A stretch of 8,244 nucleotides of DNA from the NCBI GenBank assembly GCA_013202725.1, contig JABMRH010000023.1, positions 1 to 8,244 of the forward strand. The letters are read 5' to 3'. Below are positions 1 to 5,819 of this stretch, piece by piece. Each line of letters opens with the position of its first letter. Positions within the stretch are counted from its first letter, which is position 1. The notes beneath the pieces are model-generated. The model was not told the DNA's origin. It worked only from the letters and a program-made list of their open reading frames with translations, and searched no databases. The stretch is from Desulfobacteraceae bacterium. Lineage in GTDB: Bacteria; Desulfobacterota; Desulfobacteria; Desulfobacterales; ETH-SRB1. The position numbers and the translations under genes were made by a program.

Positions 1-493
1 GAGCGATACCGTTATCTTCAAATCCGTTACCTGTACGGATAAGGATAAAGAGGCATGCGAAGCCCTGGCAAAGATTTGTGGCGAATCTGATTTAAAAGCT
101 CTTGGCATGTCGATGTTCAAGGTAAAATCTGCTATTGAAGGTACTCCTGCCAGAGAATTGGTATTACGCGATTATAAAGACTTTGATATGAGCGGAAATA
201 AGGTAGGGATTGGTCAGCTTGAAGTTGTAGACCTGTCTCTTCTGGATAGTGTTAAGCCTGCTCTGGTTGAAGATATCAAGGCCCTTAAAGAAGAAGGCGG
301 CAGACACTCTGTTTTCCTGTTGCTGACCGATATCATAAAAGAAGGCACTGAAATGCTGATCGTCTCTGATGATCCTTCTGTAGTGGAAAAGGCATTTGGC
401 GTAGCTCCTGCCGGAGGAAAAGTGTGGCTGGACGGCGTTATGAGCCGCAAAAAACAGGTTGTTCCCAATTTTGAAAAAGCCTTTGCAGGCTAA
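1..493 (+). CDS. ppaC: Manganese-dependent inorganic pyrophosphatase (family II), C-terminal part, 5' truncated by window edge
   Basis: This cytosolic enzyme hydrolyses pyrophosphate to two phosphates and so drives biosynthetic reactions forward. The reading frame is open from base 2 with no start codon in a suitable place, so the gene begins before the window; 163 residues remain of a family that is usually about 300-310 aa. The visible part starts at the Ser-Asp-Thr segment (SDTVIFKS) near the end of the DHH domain and carries the complete DHHA2 domain. The substrate-binding SRKKQ motif (SRKKQVVPNF) lies about 15 residues from the C-terminus, as in Bacillus PpaC. The internal ATG codons at 107 and 113 are not the real start because homologous sequence continues upstream of them. 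Whether extra CBS or DRTGG domains exist cannot be seen. The gene ends just before a strong terminator and is convergent with ubiE. Family assignment is secure; the symbol is by homology. Confidence 0.93.
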   Translation, partial: SDTVIFKSVTCTDKDKEACEALAKICGESDLKALGMSMFKVKSAIEGTPARELVLRDYKDFDMSGNKVGIGQLEVVDLSLLDSVKPALVEDIKALKEEGGRHSVFLLLTDIIKEGTEMLIVSDDPSVVEKAFGVAPAGGKVWLDGVMSRKKQVVPNFEKAFAG

Positions 494-509
494 ATGATTA
501 AATAATTAC

Positions 510-554
510 AAAAAAAGCCCTGTATGTTTTTGCTTTGCATGCAGGGCTTTTTTT
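510..554. terminator. Bidirectional rho-independent terminator between ppaC and ubiE
   Basis: A 17-bp stem (510-526 pairing with 538-554, one G-T wobble) consists of an A-run, the core GCCCTG and the matching CAGGGC followed by a T-run, with an 11-base loop. Either strand reads GC stem then seven or more T, so it can stop transcription from both convergent genes. Its right arm overlaps the last two bases of the ubiE stop codon. Confidence 0.9.
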
Positions 555-1287
555 ATAGTTTTTTCTTATATCCAACATATAATACCGCAATTCCAAGCGC
601 CAGTTTTTTCCATCTGACATCTTGAAACCCTGCCTTACGCATTGTTGCGGCAAATGAATAAGGATCCGGAAAATTTTTAACGGAACAGGGAAGGTATTGA
701 TATGCCATTAGATTCTTTGAAAACAACTCTCCTATAACAGGTAGAATTTTCCTAAAATAAAGATGGTAAAGGGCCGGCAGCAATCCTTTTTCAGGAAAGG
801 CCAATTCAAGAACAAGAATCATTCCGCCTGTGGTTAACGCTCTATGAAAAACCTGCAGAGCCGACAACTTGTCAACAATGTTCCTGATGCCGAATGCAAT
901 TGTAAGCGCATCAAAGGTTTCCGCCTTAAACGGAAGATTCAATGCGTTTCCGGAAAGTAGATGAATATTTGAGCCGTCATGCATATCTCTTATTTTGTCC
1001 TTGGCAAACATGAGCATGGATGTTGAAAAATCGATTCCGCAAACTTTTATAGACGACCCTTTTTGCCGAATTATTTCAAGGACAACATCGCCGGTTCCAC
1101 AGGCCACATCCAGCAATAGCCCATCGGCAGGGACCTTTATTTCAGACACCATCATCCTTCTCCAGTAAACATCCTGCCTGCAGCTTAAAAGACGGTTTAA
1201 CAGATCATACCTTGGCGCTATTTGCTCAAACATCTCCCTTATAAAGTGAAGTTCTACATTCTTCATTGACAAGTATGCCTTATGCAT
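553..1287 (-). CDS. ubiE: UbiE/MenG family demethylmenaquinone (ubiquinone/menaquinone) C-methyltransferase
   Basis: This class I SAM-dependent methyltransferase catalyses ring methylation of demethylmenaquinone to menaquinone; in an anaerobe the MenG role is more likely than the ubiquinone role. The N-terminal UbiE signature is present at residues 27-42 (YDLLNRLLSCRQDVYW), although the usual His before x2-Trp is Asp39. The SAM-binding motif I LLDVACGTGD is at about 58-67, the acidic post-I residue is in GIDFS near 94-98, and the second signature region (RALTTGGMILVLELAFP) follows the RNI segment. The length of 244 aa is normal. The start is uncertain: ATG at 1287 has no visible Shine-Dalgarno, while the in-frame ATG at 1266 (residue 8) has a weak AAGG about 11 bases upstream. 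The gene stands alone on the minus strand and is divergent from dnaJ, with a repeat element in between. Other members of the family methylate unrelated substrates, but both signatures favour UbiE/MenG. Confidence 0.9.
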   Translation of the reverse strand: MHKAYLSMKNVELHFIREMFEQIAPRYDLLNRLLSCRQDVYWRRMMVSEIKVPADGLLLDVACGTGDVVLEIIRQKGSSIKVCGIDFSTSMLMFAKDKIRDMHDGSNIHLLSGNALNLPFKAETFDALTIAFGIRNIVDKLSALQVFHRALTTGGMILVLELAFPEKGLLPALYHLYFRKILPVIGELFSKNLMAYQYLPCSVKNFPDPYSFAATMRKAGFQDVRWKKLALGIAVLYVGYKKKL

Positions 1288-1350
1288 TATGTTTTTGAAT
1301 TAAGTACTCAAGTTAAGTGTATCTATCATATCAAAAAGGCCGTGACAACA

Positions 1351-1517
1351 TGAGACATTTGCAAAACGCCCCCTTTTGCCCAATTTCCGCGTCAGGCTCA
1401 AATTTTAATCCTCGAAATATTCAATATATTCCTCCGGTTACACGAAGTGAAGCATCAGCGCTCATATTTTCGCCTTTCTTGAACTTGAGCAAAATTGAAC
1501 ATTTTTCAAAGGTCTCA
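1351..1517. mobile_element. 167-bp MITE-like non-coding element with ~37-bp imperfect terminal inverted repeats
   Basis: The left end (1351-1387) and the reverse complement of the right end (1481-1517) match at 28 of 37 positions. The shared pattern is TGAGAC-x-TTTG-x-AAAA, then TTTTGC-x-CAA-x-TTC further in. The inside has no gene-like coding sequence. The 10-mer CAACATGAGA occurs at both edges (1346-1355 and 1516-1525), which is compatible with a short target duplication (ACA just outside each end) plus the terminal TGAG. A second copy of the right 24 bases, with one mismatch, lies at 3762-3785, so this is a dispersed family. It fills most of the ubiE-dnaJ gap and ends 32 bases before dnaJ. 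Non-autonomous transposable repeat is an inference from structure; no transposase is in the window. Confidence 0.72.
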
Positions 1518-1539
1518 ACATGAGAGCCGTAAAAATATC

Positions 1540-1545
1540 AGGAAG
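1540..1545 (+). promoter_or_regulatory. Ribosome binding site of dnaJ
   Basis: AGGAAG lies 4 bases before the ATG at 1550 and supports that start. No heat-shock promoter or CIRCE-like inverted repeat is visible between the repeat element and dnaJ. Confidence 0.6.
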
Positions 1546-1549
1546 CTAA

Positions 1550-2662
1550 ATGACTGCTAAACGTGATTACTATGAAATTTTAGGCGTAAACCGAAATGCC
1601 TCTGGAAGTGAAATAAAGGCCGCCTACCGCAAACAGGCCCTTAAATACCATCCTGACAGAAACCCCGGCGACAAAGCATCGGAGGAAAGCTTTAAAGAGG
1701 CTGCCGAAGCCTACGAGGTGCTTCATGACCCCCAGAAGCGCAATATTTATGATCAGTATGGGCACCAGGGCATCGAAGGAACCGGTTTTTCCGGTTTTGG
1801 TGGTTTTGACGATATTTTTTCAAGCTTTGGGGACATTTTTGAAGATTTTTTCGGATTCAGAACAACAGGGTTCAGAACAAAAGTTCAGAGAGGGGCGGAT
1901 CTTCGTTATAATTTAAACTTAAGCTTCATGGAAGCGGCCTTTGGGACAGACACGGGAATAAACATTGAAAAGATGGAGGTGTGCTCTACATGCAACGGCA
2001 ATGCTTGCAAGCCGGGCACACAGCCGGAAAACTGCAGGCGCTGTAACGGCACTGGCCAGATATCCAGGTCTCAGGGTTTTTTTACGGTAAGGACTACCTG
2101 TCCGACATGCCGCGGCCAGGGTCAGTCCATACCTCATCCATGCTCTCATTGCAATGGGACAGGGCAGGTGATGGTCAGCAAAAAGGTTTCTGTTAAAATA
2201 CCGGCAGGTGTGGATTCAGGGTCCAGACTTCGTCTGACAGGTGAAGGAGAAGCCGGGCTTTACGGCGGTCCTCCGGGAGACCTTTATGTTTTTATTAGTG
2301 TAGAACCCCATGAATTCTTCGAACGCAGCAATACGGACATTATATGCCGGATACCGATATCATTTATACAGGCCGCGCTTGGAGATAAAATAAAGGTGCC
2401 CACATTAAACAATGAAAAAAAGCTCGAAATCCCCAAAGGCACACAGCCTGGAGATATATTACGTTTCTCAGGGCTTGGCATACCCTCTCTCAGGAATGGC
2501 AGACGCGGCGATCAGATAATGCAAATTATCATTAATACACCTACCAATCTTTCCAAAAAACAGGAAGAGTTTCTCAAGGAATTTGCAAAACTCGAATCAA
2601 GCAAGCTGTCGACAAAATTAAAAAATATGTTCAAAGGCGCTAATACAACAGCTTTCGGATAA
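1550..2662 (+). CDS. dnaJ: Molecular chaperone DnaJ (Hsp40, type I)
   Basis: DnaJ is the cytosolic co-chaperone that delivers unfolded clients to DnaK and stimulates its ATPase. All type I domains are visible: the J-domain (about 1-70) with HPD at residues 34-36; a Gly/Phe-rich linker (about 75-105); a zinc domain of four cysteine repeats (about 145-206: CSTCNGNA, CRRCNGTG, CPTCRGQG, CSHCNGTG); and the two C-terminal substrate-binding domains. The length of 370 aa is close to the usual 375-380. The first zinc repeat is slightly degenerate: its last Gly is Ala and an extra Cys follows, but all eight metal-binding Cys are present. No grpE or dnaK is adjacent; instead queD follows after 20 bases, so the two are probably co-transcribed. 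The upstream gap is mostly a repeat element, so the promoter must lie beyond or inside it. Confidence 0.96.
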   Translation: MTAKRDYYEILGVNRNASGSEIKAAYRKQALKYHPDRNPGDKASEESFKEAAEAYEVLHDPQKRNIYDQYGHQGIEGTGFSGFGGFDDIFSSFGDIFEDFFGFRTTGFRTKVQRGADLRYNLNLSFMEAAFGTDTGINIEKMEVCSTCNGNACKPGTQPENCRRCNGTGQISRSQGFFTVRTTCPTCRGQGQSIPHPCSHCNGTGQVMVSKKVSVKIPAGVDSGSRLRLTGEGEAGLYGGPPGDLYVFISVEPHEFFERSNTDIICRIPISFIQAALGDKIKVPTLNNEKKLEIPKGTQPGDILRFSGLGIPSLRNGRRGDQIMQIIINTPTNLSKKQEEFLKEFAKLESSKLSTKLKNMFKGANTTAFG

Positions 2663-2682
2663 ACAGAAAGGTATTTGATAAA

Positions 2683-3057
2683 ATGTTTGAGTTAAAGGTT
2701 ATCACCCATTTTGCAGCAGCCCACCGGCTCAAGCTGGTGGCAAAAAAATGTGAGAATATGCATGGTCATAACTGGAAGATTGAGGTTTGTGTGGGAAGTA
2801 AAAGATTAAACAGCGCCGGAGTTATAATTGATTTCGGAGAGATAAAGAAGCATGTTGCCGAAATTACCGCAAAGCTTGACCACTGTGTCCTCAATGAACT
2901 TGATTGTTTTCATGATAACAATCCATCCTCTGAAAATATCGCCCTTTATATCGCCAAAGAACTGCAGGCGATAATAAAAGACAACGACATAAAGGTTATA
3001 AGTGTAACAGCATGGGAATCAGAGGATGCATGCGCAATTTACAAGCTCATCCCTTGA
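2683..3057 (+). CDS. queD: 6-carboxy-5,6,7,8-tetrahydropterin synthase (QueD/PTPS family)
   Basis: QueD converts 7,8-dihydroneopterin triphosphate into 6-carboxytetrahydropterin, the second step towards preQ0 and queuosine in tRNA. Zinc ligands are visible as His14 (FAAAHRL), His27 and His29 (HGHNW). The catalytic Cys23 sits in the CxxxHGH arrangement typical of the queuosine-type enzyme and not of PTPS-III. The LDHCVLN segment (Asp66-His67), the substrate-region PSSEN (81-85) and the C-terminal Trp-Glu (WES, 111-113) complete the family pattern. The length of 124 aa is standard. A purine-rich AGAAAGG sits 11 bases upstream of the ATG, a slightly long spacing. It probably shares a transcript with dnaJ. 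No queC, queE or queF is in the window. Its last 39 bases overlap the 3' end of the opposing pyrE gene. A biopterin-type PTPS role is less likely. Confidence 0.92.
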   Translation: MFELKVITHFAAAHRLKLVAKKCENMHGHNWKIEVCVGSKRLNSAGVIIDFGEIKKHVAEITAKLDHCVLNELDCFHDNNPSSENIALYIAKELQAIIKDNDIKVISVTAWESEDACAIYKLIP

Positions 3058-3576
3058 AATAATTGCAGAAACATCGCGTACCTGTTTGCGGATATTTTCA
3101 AGGCCACCTTCCTGGCGATCAACCAGTATTACAGCCTTAACCACCTTCAGGCCTTCAGACCTTGCCCGTTCAACCGCCTTGATCGTCGAGCCTCCTGTTG
3201 TAACCACATCATCTATTATCACGACCCTGTCGCCGGGTTTTACATCCCCTTCGATCCACCTAACAATGCCGTGATCTTTCCTGGTCTTGCGTATTGAAAA
3301 GGCATTTATCGGTTTTTGATTTAATTCAGAGGCAAAAGCGGTCGCGACGGCAACAGGATCTGCGCCGAATGTAAGCCCGCCGATTGCCGCAACATTCAGA
3401 TCTTTAATCAAATCAAACACAAGGTGACCGATTAAAAACATGCCTCTTGGGCTCAGGGTAGTTGGTTTGCAATTAACATAAAAACAACTCATGTTGCCTG
3501 AAACAAGCTTAAAGGTCGGTTTGTCGCTATATTTAAAGGATTTTCGACAAAGCATTTCAATAAGTTCCTGTTTCAT
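3019..3576 (-). CDS. pyrE: Orotate phosphoribosyltransferase
   Basis: PyrE joins orotate to PRPP to give orotidine 5'-monophosphate in de novo pyrimidine synthesis (cytosolic dimer). The PRPP-binding motif VVIIDDVVTTGGST is at residues 118-131. The flexible catalytic loop SIRKTRKDHG is at 94-103, carrying the expected Lys97, Lys100 and His102, and a Gly-rich GGLTFGADPVA segment is at 66-76. I chose ATG at 3576, giving 185 aa, because GAGG stands 9 bases upstream of it; an in-frame ATG at 3591 adds five residues but has no Shine-Dalgarno. The gene is convergent with queD and overlaps its 3' end by 39 bases with no terminator between them. Upstream is a hairpin with a T-run and a TATAAT box, described separately. 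The order of domains and length fit PyrE better than other type I phosphoribosyltransferases. Confidence 0.94.
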   Translation of the reverse strand: MKQELIEMLCRKSFKYSDKPTFKLVSGNMSCFYVNCKPTTLSPRGMFLIGHLVFDLIKDLNVAAIGGLTFGADPVAVATAFASELNQKPINAFSIRKTRKDHGIVRWIEGDVKPGDRVVIIDDVVTTGGSTIKAVERARSEGLKVVKAVILVDRQEGGLENIRKQVRDVSAIISRDELVNCACIL

Positions 3577-3585
3577 GGCCTGTAT

Positions 3586-3589
3586 CCTC
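3586..3589 (-). promoter_or_regulatory. Ribosome binding site deciding the pyrE start
   Basis: GAGG on the minus strand is 9 bases before the ATG at 3576. It lies inside the five-codon extension that the alternative ATG at 3591 would require, which favours the shorter protein. Confidence 0.55.
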
Positions 3590-3619
3590 ATTTTTCAAGT
3601 AGTTGTTGATTTCAGGGTA

Positions 3620-3625
3620 ATTATA
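3620..3625 (-). promoter_or_regulatory. Possible pyrE -10 box
   Basis: The minus strand reads TATAAT here, 43 bases upstream of the chosen pyrE start. Only weak -35 candidates (for example AGTTCA at 3643-3648) exist, and they lie inside the hairpin arm. An exact hexamer in AT-rich DNA can occur by chance, so this is tentative. Confidence 0.3.
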
Positions 3626-3631
3626 AGATAA

Positions 3632-3684
3632 AAAACCTCCACTGAACTGGAAGAAGCCTGTTTATGGGATTCAGTGGAGGTTTT
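3632..3684 (-). terminator. Perfect 15-bp hairpin with T-run in the pyrE leader (attenuator-like or operator)
   Basis: AAAACCTCCACTGAA (3632-3646) pairs perfectly with 3670-3684 around a 23-base loop. Read on the minus strand, the GGAGG side is followed by six T, the form of a rho-independent terminator, ending about 55 bases before the pyrE start. Read on the plus strand, only four T follow. Because tolC points away, no upstream minus-strand gene needs termination here. It could therefore be a pyrE transcription attenuator if the promoter is near 3690-3760, or a DNA operator if the promoter is the TATAAT at 3620. Confidence 0.55.
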
Positions 3685-3761
3685 GAGCAAGGAAAACTGG
3701 AAACAGCACTCCCTAACCTTAAAGGCTGCAATATCATATAAAATTAATTTTGGTCAATCTA

Positions 3762-3785
3762 ATTGAGCATTTTTCAAAGGTCTCA
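3762..3785 (+). repeat. Solo 24-bp terminal repeat of the MITE-like family
   Basis: These 24 bases match 1494-1517, the right end of the 167-bp element, with a single A/G difference, and end in the same CAAAGGTCTCA. Sequence on either side does not match the element, so this is an isolated terminus or a decayed copy. It sits directly before the tolC gene and covers the earliest in-frame TTG (3763). Confidence 0.7.
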
Positions 3786-3804
3786 AAAGGAAATAGGCTA
3801 CACA

Positions 3805-5142
3805 TTGTATTTTAACTATTTTTGCCATAAATGTTTAATTCTTTTTGTAATTATTTGGTCTTTTCCGGTTTTCCCCAGTCTTGCCGAAGCCGAAGAGGTC
3901 TTTACTCTTGAACAGACAATCAGGCAGGCAATAAAGGCCAATCTCGGGCTTAAGTCTTCCAGAGAGGATATAAATGCCGCAGCTTCCGCCAGGCTGAAAC
4001 AACGAAGCAATTTTCTTCCAACCCTGGGCGCAACCTATAAATACAAGCGTAACTATGAAGAGCGAACTACTGCGGCCGATGGCGTAACGGTTCCAAAAAA
4101 CAAGTATACTTTTACCGGCACATTCACACAGCCTGTATTTACAGGGTTTTCCCTTATTAACAAGTATAAGGTTGCGGTCCTTGATTTTGACATTGCGCGG
4201 ATTAATGAAAAGACTGTCCGAGAGGCGGTTGTCTTTGAAGCAAATAAAGTATATTTTACTCTATTAAAGGCGCAAAAGCTGGCGGCAATTGCAAGAGAAG
4301 CGGTTACGCAGATTTCAGCTCACAAAGATGTGGCAAAAGATTTCTATGAAGTCGGAATGACCCCGTTAAACGATTTGTTGAAAGCTCAGGTTGAACTGGC
4401 CAATGCCCGGCAGGATCTTATCGTTGCTCAAAACAACCTGGAAACAGCAAAATCGAATTTTAATATTTTATTGCGCAGGCAAATTAACGCTCCTGTCGAA
4501 ATCAAGGATATTGTTGATTATTGTTTTTTTGAAAAGAAAATCGATTTTTGCTTTGATATGGCTGAAAAAAACCGTCTGGAAATAAAAGAGGCCGAACTGC
4601 AGGTTGAAATCGCACAAAAAGAGTTAAAGCTTGGGAAAACAGATTATTATCCATCAATAACATTAGAAGGTAATTATTATAAAGCTGGAACCGATTTTGA
4701 TGCTGATGGTGGAGATGGAATAAGCGATCCTGATAGTTGGGATGTTACAGCCACAGCTTCATGGAATTTCTGGGAATGGGGCAAAACCGGATACGGCGTA
4801 AAGGAAAAACTAAGCGCTCTTGCACAGGCTCGATATCAACTTGCCGAGATCATCGACAATATTCATCTCGAGGTAAAACAGGCATATCTTAACACCAAAG
4901 AATCCGAACAAAATATTATGGCTGTAAAACAAGCCATTGAACAGGCCAAAGAGAACTTCAGGATCAGCGAAGAACGGTATAAAGAACAGATGGACACTTC
5001 AACAGATGTCCTGGATGCACAAACGCTTCTTTCCAAAACCATGACTAATTATTACAATGCATTATATGATTTCAAAATATCAAAAGCCTATCTGTATTGG
5101 GCAATGGGCCGGGCGCAAGAGGTTGAGGCCGGCTTAGAATGA
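3805..5142 (+). CDS. tolC: TolC family outer-membrane efflux channel protein
   Basis: TolC-type proteins form trimeric outer-membrane channels with a periplasmic alpha-barrel tunnel, serving efflux pumps and type I secretion. The N-terminus is a hydrophobic signal segment (CLILFVIIWSFPVFPSLAEA) with probable cleavage near ALA-like SLAEA. The mature protein has two outer-membrane-efflux repeats: one starting EVFTLEQTIRQAIKAN with beta-strand YKYKRNY, the other with long helices ending ISEERYKEQMDTSTDVLDAQ. I place the start at TTG 3805 (445 aa), which has a TAGG 7 bases upstream. The frame stays open to TTG 3763, but those codons lie in the repeat copy, lack a Shine-Dalgarno and would put extra polar residues before the signal peptide. 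The stop overlaps the ftsE start by 4 bases (ATGA), implying translational coupling. No membrane-fusion adaptor or RND gene is nearby, so its partner pump is unknown. Confidence 0.88.
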   Translation: MYFNYFCHKCLILFVIIWSFPVFPSLAEAEEVFTLEQTIRQAIKANLGLKSSREDINAAASARLKQRSNFLPTLGATYKYKRNYEERTTAADGVTVPKNKYTFTGTFTQPVFTGFSLINKYKVAVLDFDIARINEKTVREAVVFEANKVYFTLLKAQKLAAIAREAVTQISAHKDVAKDFYEVGMTPLNDLLKAQVELANARQDLIVAQNNLETAKSNFNILLRRQINAPVEIKDIVDYCFFEKKIDFCFDMAEKNRLEIKEAELQVEIAQKELKLGKTDYYPSITLEGNYYKAGTDFDADGGDGISDPDSWDVTATASWNFWEWGKTGYGVKEKLSALAQARYQLAEIIDNIHLEVKQAYLNTKESEQNIMAVKQAIEQAKENFRISEERYKEQMDTSTDVLDAQTLLSKTMTNYYNALYDFKISKAYLYWAMGRAQEVEAGLE

Positions 5143-5819
5143 TCGACAAAAATGACAAAAGTGCAATAATTCGAATGTTCCATGTCCACAAGAATTACGG
5201 CTCAAAAAAGGCTTTAATCAATATAAATCTCGATGTATCCAAAAATGAATTCATTTTTATCACCGGTCCCAGCGGGGCAGGCAAATCCACCCTGATGAAG
5301 CTCCTTTATCTTGGAGAACCTGTATCAGAAGGGCAAATATTAATCGACGGAATGAATCTTTCCAGAATTGCCCGCAAACGGATTCCGCTTTTAAGACGAA
5401 AGTTAGGGATAATATTTCAGGATTACAAGCTGATACCCACGAAAACCGTATTTGATAATGTTGCTTTAGTGCTTGAGGCAATGGGTAAAAAAAGGCGGTT
5501 TATCCGGAAAAAAGTAAACAGCGTGCTTAGAATGGTAGGAATGGAAAAGAGGTTTAATGCCCTGCCTCAAAGCCTGTCAGGCGGAGAACAGCAAAGAATC
5601 GCAGTGGCCAGAGCGGTTGTAGGGATGCCTAAGATAATCTTAGCCGATGAACCAACCGGCAGCCTTGACCCGGAATCGGCCGGCGCTGTTTTTGATCTTC
5701 TTAAAGGGTTCCACGCGCGAGGAGGCACACTCCTTATTGCAACCCACGATCAGGAATTGATACGCAAAACAGGCTGCAGAGCAATCCATCTTAAAGAGGG
5801 ACGTCAGGTTTCGAAGTAA
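5139..5819 (+). CDS. ftsE: Cell-division ATP-binding protein FtsE
   Basis: FtsE is the cytoplasmic ATPase of the FtsEX complex; ATP hydrolysis drives conformational change in FtsX that switches on septal peptidoglycan hydrolysis. All ABC motifs are intact: Walker A GPSGAGKST (43-51), Q-loop FQDYKLIP (Gln94), signature LSGGE (146-150), Walker B IILADE (166-171), D-loop SLD (175-177) and H-loop His203 in ATHD. The 226-aa length matches the family (about 220-230). The identification over related LolD or MacB ATPases rests mainly on FtsX being encoded next with a 1-base overlap (TAATG). The ATG overlaps the tolC stop. An ATG at 5175 would trim a 12-residue N-terminal extension and is closer to the typical FtsE start, but spacing favours the first. 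Confidence 0.93.
   Translation: MIDKNDKSAIIRMFHVHKNYGSKKALININLDVSKNEFIFITGPSGAGKSTLMKLLYLGEPVSEGQILIDGMNLSRIARKRIPLLRRKLGIIFQDYKLIPTKTVFDNVALVLEAMGKKRRFIRKKVNSVLRMVGMEKRFNALPQSLSGGEQQRIAVARAVVGMPKIILADEPTGSLDPESAGAVFDLLKGFHARGGTLLIATHDQELIRKTGCRAIHLKEGRQVSK

Larger units (their letters stand above)
3592..3804. other. pyrE-tolC divergent intergenic region
   Basis: This gap of just over 200 bases contains no gene. From left to right it holds a TATAAT hexamer on the minus strand, a perfect 15-bp inverted repeat, an AT-rich stretch with TATAAA on the plus strand at 3737-3742 (possible -10 of the tolC operon; no good -35 is visible), and a 24-base solo end of the MITE-like family at 3762-3785. 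A weak Shine-Dalgarno before the tolC start closes it. Promoters of both divergent units must lie here. Confidence 0.6.

Noticed and set aside
107..493. Complete small protein starting at ATG 107
   Set aside because: Family II pyrophosphatase sequence continues in frame upstream to base 2, so this is the C-terminal part of a truncated gene, not a small gene.
1343..1349. TTGTCA on the minus strand as a ubiE -35 box
   Set aside because: It lacks a convincing -10 at the correct distance (TAGATA at 17 bases is weak), so the promoter was not annotated.
1317..1523. 68-codon plus-strand open frame upstream of dnaJ
   Set aside because: It lies almost entirely inside the 167-bp inverted-repeat element, has no ribosome binding site and its product resembles no protein family.
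3647..3669. Loop of the pyrE hairpin as a PyrR-type or other riboswitch
   Set aside because: I could not recognise a known binding-site consensus or a second alternative fold in the loop, so no riboswitch is claimed.
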